Assembly: GCA_034698045.1 (NCBI GenBank) | Contig: JAQGAU010000949.1 | Coordinates: 1-22,445, forward strand | Origin: Paramacrobiotus richtersi | Taxonomy: Eukaryota > Tardigrada > Eutardigrada > Parachela > Macrobiotidae | Direction: 5' to 3' | Length of the DNA: 22,445 nt | Shown here: piece after piece, positions 17,857 through 22,445 of the stretch | Layout of the letters: every line of letters begins with the position of its first letter | How positions within the stretch are numbered: position 1 is the first letter of the stretch | Program-made: the position numbers and the translations under genes | The notes under the pieces: model-generated | Told to the model about the DNA's origin: nothing | Seen by the model: only the letters and a program-made list of their open reading frames with translations | The model's database searches: none

Positions 17857-20800
17857 TGTTGCCTTGCAAAACATGGATGGTTTCGCGTGATGGTTTTGCA
17901 GACGTTACACATTCAAACGCGAACACACAGATTGTGTGTTTAAAATGCGATTAATAAAGAACGATTAAAATACAGTTGTAAAAAGAACTTTTTGTCTTTG
18001 TTTGCAAAGATGAGCCTGCAAGCACCGTCCTGAACTTTGGACGGCACTGTACCGCACTGTACCTTGACACTGGTCAATTTGGTTCTGCCATCTGACGTTG
18101 TTCGAGAAAATGCAAGGTTGTCCACGAAGACTACGAGTGCTCTCAGTTAGCGACGATATAAGCAATAAACGCGTTACTTTCGAAATAACGTAAAAACTGA
18201 TGGCTCATTCGACCACTTTTTTCGTTGTTACGATTTATTTCACTCTTTTAATTGCGATAAGGTAGTTTTCTGGTTTGCCAGTCTTCGGCCGAGTTGCCCG
18301 ACATTTCAGACATTTTAGTTCTTTTATACAGCTTGACAGCAGTTGCTGTTTGGTTTGGAAACGACACTTCCTTTCTACCCTCTTTCAAGCTGGTCCGCGC
18401 GAATTTACGACAGGAAATAAGTCATCGCGTGTCCTCTACTGTCACGACTCATGTTTCAAGAAAGTTATCAGCCAAGCTTTGACGGAGCGGCACAGCTAAA
18501 GCCAGTAGAGGCAAAGAACGCTCACTTCCATAATCGCTCAGGCTGTCTGACGTCACATGATCAAGGTAAAATTTCAGTGAAAGTGTTCGAATAACTGAAC
18601 AGAAAATTTTCGTTAGATAAAAACATACCGATGGAAACCAGACAGGGCGCACTCATAGTTAGGCGGAAAATCTGCGTTCATTGTAATGAAAGGGGAGAGA
18701 ACCAAGTTAACCAATGCACCACAGAAGTTAGAGTCGAAAACGGAGCTACTAGTGCGAATTTTCTCAAGGTAGAGCGATTTACTCGATCAAGCAATACACA
18801 GAAATAAATTCAAATAATTATGAGAAATTGCTTGGTGAACTAATAGGTTTGCGGGAAATAAGGACCCAAGTTGGGTGCCCTCACAAATTACGAAATTAAC
18901 AAAATAATCACAAAACAGGCTAGTAAGCAAAATAAACACGAGAGAATATGTAATATTGGAAATTGCTGGATTTTGCAATCTTCAGTTTTTCGGAAGGATT
19001 TTCTAGAAGCTTTATAGTTTTTAGGGGTTTGTTCTCTTCTTCTTATAAGTGATTTCATGGATTATAGTGTTGCGGCTACCCTTACATACAAGGTTAAATT
19101 GTTATCGCGTCGGCGCCGAGCATCCAATACTTGCACGATGCTGGTGCGTCGAATAACTGGTGCAAAGGTCGCGCATCAGCGAACTCGTCTGCGACATTAT
19201 GAGTTCCGGTAAGGTCATCAAAACGGAACTATTAGGAAAGCACAACTCGATAAAAAGAACAATCGGTTATTGGAAACAGGACGGAAAAGCACCAGCAAAA
19301 TTGTGAACTTATCAGAACGAGGAGAAGCAACACAAGATTCATTCTCACAAACAGTGGATTCGTTTAAGGACAGACTAAACACTGCCGAAAGTCAGGTTTA
19401 ATCTACAAAACGCGAAAGTGGCCAGTACCAAATTTAGACAAATCTGCACAATTGTTTGGTTTTGAGTTTGGTACGCGGTTGGGGCATTGGGTCACAGTAC
19501 GCGTCAATGCAAAGATCGGTAATTTCGACGTTCGTGTCAAAGAGAGAAGACGACATACTTAAACACACAAATGGCATTTTAAACTAAGTTTTGGTAGAGC
19601 GAAGGAAGCTTTAAAGCGATCATACAGTCGTTTGAGAAATGGGATGGGGGTATCTGACTTGAAGACCCACCTATGCATTTGTCACAGTCTCACAGATAAT
19701 CGTAACATTCAAAAAGAAACATATTGTATTGCGTGACAAAATTGGTGTTCCGGAAATCGAAATTTTGAAAGGAAGTGCTTTGACAAAATCGAAACTGGTA
19801 TCAGCCTGATGAGAGTCGTAAAGTGGTATTTCGGAGCGGGAACTGGCTTGTAACAAAACAGAAAATGCAAACGTTGAAAAAAGCGTCATTTGTTCGCAAA
19901 ACAATTGAAACAAAGGTGTGTATAACAAAACCCCGTTTGTGATCAGTGGAAAGAAATACGCTTTCATGAAAACAGAAGACTACTCGGAAATGTAGAATCA
20001 ATGCGCAAGATTTACAGACTGGTAGATCAGTACGGAGTTTCGTATCACTCTCACTTGCTCTTCAAAAAATTTAGTCGTGTCGTTTCAAATCTGGTGCGCA
20101 GATATCTATTCAGCGATTGCAGGGCCTTTAGAAGGAAAGTCCCACAGCAAAGACATGACCACTGTCCCGACCATGAAAACATTCGTATCGTAGAAAAGAG
20201 ACAAGAAACGTGAAAACACAGAAACAGCAGTTTCGGTACAAGACCAAGTTAAGTGTCGTTGCGCTGTGGAGACAAAAGTCGAATAAATTTACCGTAGAGG
20301 ATCGGATTTCGAAACAGCTCGCAGGAAAAGTAAAAAGGTTTTGCGGAAATACAGAACGCGGTTAAGGAAATCGTAAATCAAAAAATAGCGAAAATACCTT
20401 ACTTGAAAAGCACGTTGAAAAGCAAAAATCTTTCACAAAACATAGAACTCGGTCAACGAAAGCGTGAGTTAAACAATAGCGAAAACACATTACATACTGC
20501 CCTCTGCTCTCTAAAATTGCTGTCGGGCTGTAAAACGTGATTTTTAGCATTCACTGGGCGTTGCGTCAGTCTCTTTGGAATCTCGACTCTCATTTCTAAT
20601 CGATTCACCCAGTACTTCCGCTAGCAGAAGCAGATGAGGTGCGGTTTGCGCTTGCCCTCCTGAAGGGACGACAATGTCTATGCACCAGCCTCGCCGTGTC
20701 CGCTATGGATCAGGTGGGGTCATACCACTGGGGTGCTCCAGTGCGAACCCGCCGTCGCAAGCAGGGAATACCTCCAGAGAAGGTGTGTCGACATCTACAA

Positions 20801-21590
20801 TTTGCGCAAAACAGAAAGTCGAGCGACAGGAAGTTGTGACCTCCATGTCCCCGAGAAACATTACAGGCGTCGAAGAAATAAGTGAATAAATATTAAGCTC
20901 TACGCACGTGGTAGCGAACGTGACAGAGAAAGGTCATCGTTCGAAAATAACAATAAGAAGCGGCCTCGGTGGAGCTGCGTGCAATCAAAACAGCGACGAT
21001 AGTGTAAGTTATCGCCATTGTATATGTCGTGTTCAGATTTCCCAAAGCTTTTGATTTATCATGGCCAATATCAGACGATGTACTTCGCCTGAAGTTTTGC
21101 CGCTTAAAACTAGTTCTGGTCTGGTCTAGTTGTCCAAATTGACTCCGGGATTAATGCTCACTACAAAAGCAAAATCGTTGTTTACCTGCCAGTAACAGGT
21201 ACCCAGTCTACTCGTCCCGCTGTCATAGTATTACCGTCTATGGTGATACCGGGACTTGTTTAGTGCTCTCCTAAAGTCAGCCCTGAACTTCCGCCGATAC
21301 TATTTTATGGAAAGTCTGGTTGTATGTAGTGCCTGCAAGAAAATAGATAAAATTAAGATCCGCTCCTGCACTGTTCCTAGCACCTAGTAACATGTTATAG
21401 TTGGAGTAGCCTTGTTTTTTTTTGTACATTTTCCATTTCTTTCCGGTCAATTCTCGAATCATCTTTAAAGTTCTACTGTTGTTTAAACGTTTTCCTGGAA
21501 CACTGTCATTATTGCTCCGATAACTTTGCTCTGATTTTATTATTTCTGGGAAGTGTTCTCGAGCACGCTACTCCTGGTATCGAACGGCAG
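17857..21590. other. Long stretch without recognisable genes
   Basis: All ORFs are under about 130 codons with no motifs; many stop codons. Small features: a hairpin AACACACA-GAT-TGTGTGTT at 17922-17940, a CCGTCC/GGACGG hairpin near 18026-18045, and the 91-base tandem repeat below. A 71-codon plus-strand ORF at 20674-20889 is Ser/Arg-rich and unsupported. The 19680-20560 part is unusually rich in GAAAA-type purine runs on the plus strand. Confidence 0.45.
20342..20493 (+). repeat. Two diverged direct copies, 91-base period
   Basis: The 49-base blocks starting at GAACGCGG (20354) and GAACTCGG (20445) align without gaps at about three-quarters identity; both contain AATAGCGAAAA. The match extends a little upstream. 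An old tandem duplication. Confidence 0.65.
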
Positions 21591-21595
21591 CTGCG

Positions 21596-22137
21596 ATGAC
21601 GACCACAGCCAAGAGTGACGAGCAGCAGCTCATCATTGCTTGTAAAATCAAAGATTACATTCGTGATAGACTGCCTTACGGGCAATAGTCTTTCGCGACT
21701 CTAATTCCAGTGCTTCGGAAGACTGCGAGACTGGTATCTGGGCACTCAGACGGGATACAAAATGACGCAGAATTCCTGACTAACAATGAGGGATACAGAA
21801 AGTTCGTCACGAATGTATTGATGCGGAAATGCGTCCCAATCGCCGCGATCTCGAGCAAAAAAACAACGATTTAGGAAAGCTTTTTTCTGTCCTGTAAGAT
21901 GCCTTTTTGGAAAGCCAGAAGCGACAGAGCGAGCTCGTAACTTCACTGAAAAAGCTACAGAAAGCCGATCTCGTACCCGAGGTTTGCTCCCCAAGTTCCA
22001 AAGTTGCCCCTGTCGGCGACGTCCTTTCAGTTCTTCAACACGAAGGGTTTCGGACGGCCACGCGGACTCCAGACAAAACTCCCCATGACGAAGCGAGTGG
22101 CCCTCCTGTCACGCAGGTTCAGCAACCCCCGAGGTGA
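21596..22137 (+). pseudogene. Degenerate ORF with predicted coiled coil, unknown family
   Basis: An ATG at 21596 opens frame +2 (MTTTAKSDEQQLIIACKIKD), broken by a TAG at 21686-21688; the frame is then open to about 21870. Frame +1 carries a heptad-like run, DAEMRPNRRDLEQKNNDLGK (21817-21876), is interrupted by a TAA near 21891, and continues with LESQKRQSELVTSLKKLQ and a Pro/Ser/Thr-rich end to a TGA at 22135-22137. The mix of a frame change, two stops and clear coiled-coil composition suggests a decayed coding region, possibly a retroelement gag or a host coiled-coil protein. I do not recognise the family. It could also be exons of a real gene with introns, since the downstream GC content rises. 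Confidence 0.35.
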
Positions 22138-22445
22138 CAGTGTCTCCCCGCCTGCCTCGACAGCCCCTCGCGGGGCCCACACAGTCCGTCAAGCACCGAA
22201 AAACCCTGGACTACCTTCGGCAGAAAAAAAGTTATCCGTGGCAGTCGCGTTTCGCCATCGTCGTCCCTTAACGTCGATCTAGTTACTTCAAAACTGTGAT
22301 GTAAGCACAGTTGAACTTAGCAACTGCCCAGTGGTTTCTGTAGTATTCTTATTGTTATTGCTTTAGTCGGTTATTGGCTCCATAGCGAGCGGTCGTATTT
22401 AATAAATACAATGCCGCCGCAATACATGACAGTGGCGTGAAGGTA
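22138..22445. other. Window end, no gene supported
   Basis: The GC-rich, Pro/Ser-coding stretch continues to about 22280 in another frame (22004-22282) with no motif. The remainder to the window end is AT-richer with nothing recognisable. Confidence 0.4.

Noticed and set aside
17532-17912. 126-codon minus-strand ORF
   Set aside because: Antisense to the LINE 3' end and its A/T-rich tail; no motif.

Overview
The window looks like a repeat-rich stretch of an animal nuclear genome, most likely an aquatic invertebrate; I cannot name the species. The evidence is the absence of dense operon-like coding, long AT-rich intergenic DNA, intron-like splice signals, and decayed pieces of several metazoan retroelement types: DIRS-like, CR1/L2/Jockey-like LINE, a solo LTR, and a reverse-transcriptase-associated zinc/nuclease domain. 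No rRNA or tRNA gene, CRISPR array or bacterial operon is visible. Nearly every recognisable coding piece carries a stop codon or frameshift.

Layout. 1-165: tail of a zinc/nuclease-like RT-associated domain (copy 1), which breaks abruptly into a DIRS-like element: gag-like ORF1 (185-1072) and reverse transcriptase (about 1192-1965). The RT fades and is followed by a long palindromic (foldback) element A (2096-2643). 2660-6030 is AT-rich DNA with small repeats only. 6031-6117 is a 21-bp tandem repeat. On the minus strand, 7389-8132 encodes a C2H2 zinc-finger protein end that may be a host terminal exon. It is followed by foldback element C (8158-8677) and inverted repeat D (8771-9095). 10582-10993 (minus) is a coiled-coil coding piece broken by a frameshift. 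Foldback element B (11271-11815) belongs to the same family as A. 12653-13075 is a solo LTR with a 4-bp target duplication. 13832-14560 is a second, longer and frameshifted copy of the zinc/nuclease-like domain. 14789-15463 is a third type of foldback element (E). 16153-17856 is the 3' part of a LINE: RT domain, one in-frame stop, 3' UTR and A/T-rich tail. 17857-21590 has no recognisable gene. 21596-22137 is a degenerate coiled-coil ORF of unknown kind.

Most striking is the number of long inverted repeats: five separate palindromic units in 22 kb, of at least four unrelated sequence types. Two of them (A and B) share a short GC-rich core that is kept in all four arms while the outer arms have diverged. 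There is no sign of genes working together as a pathway. The window reads as a graveyard of mobile elements around one or two possible host exons.
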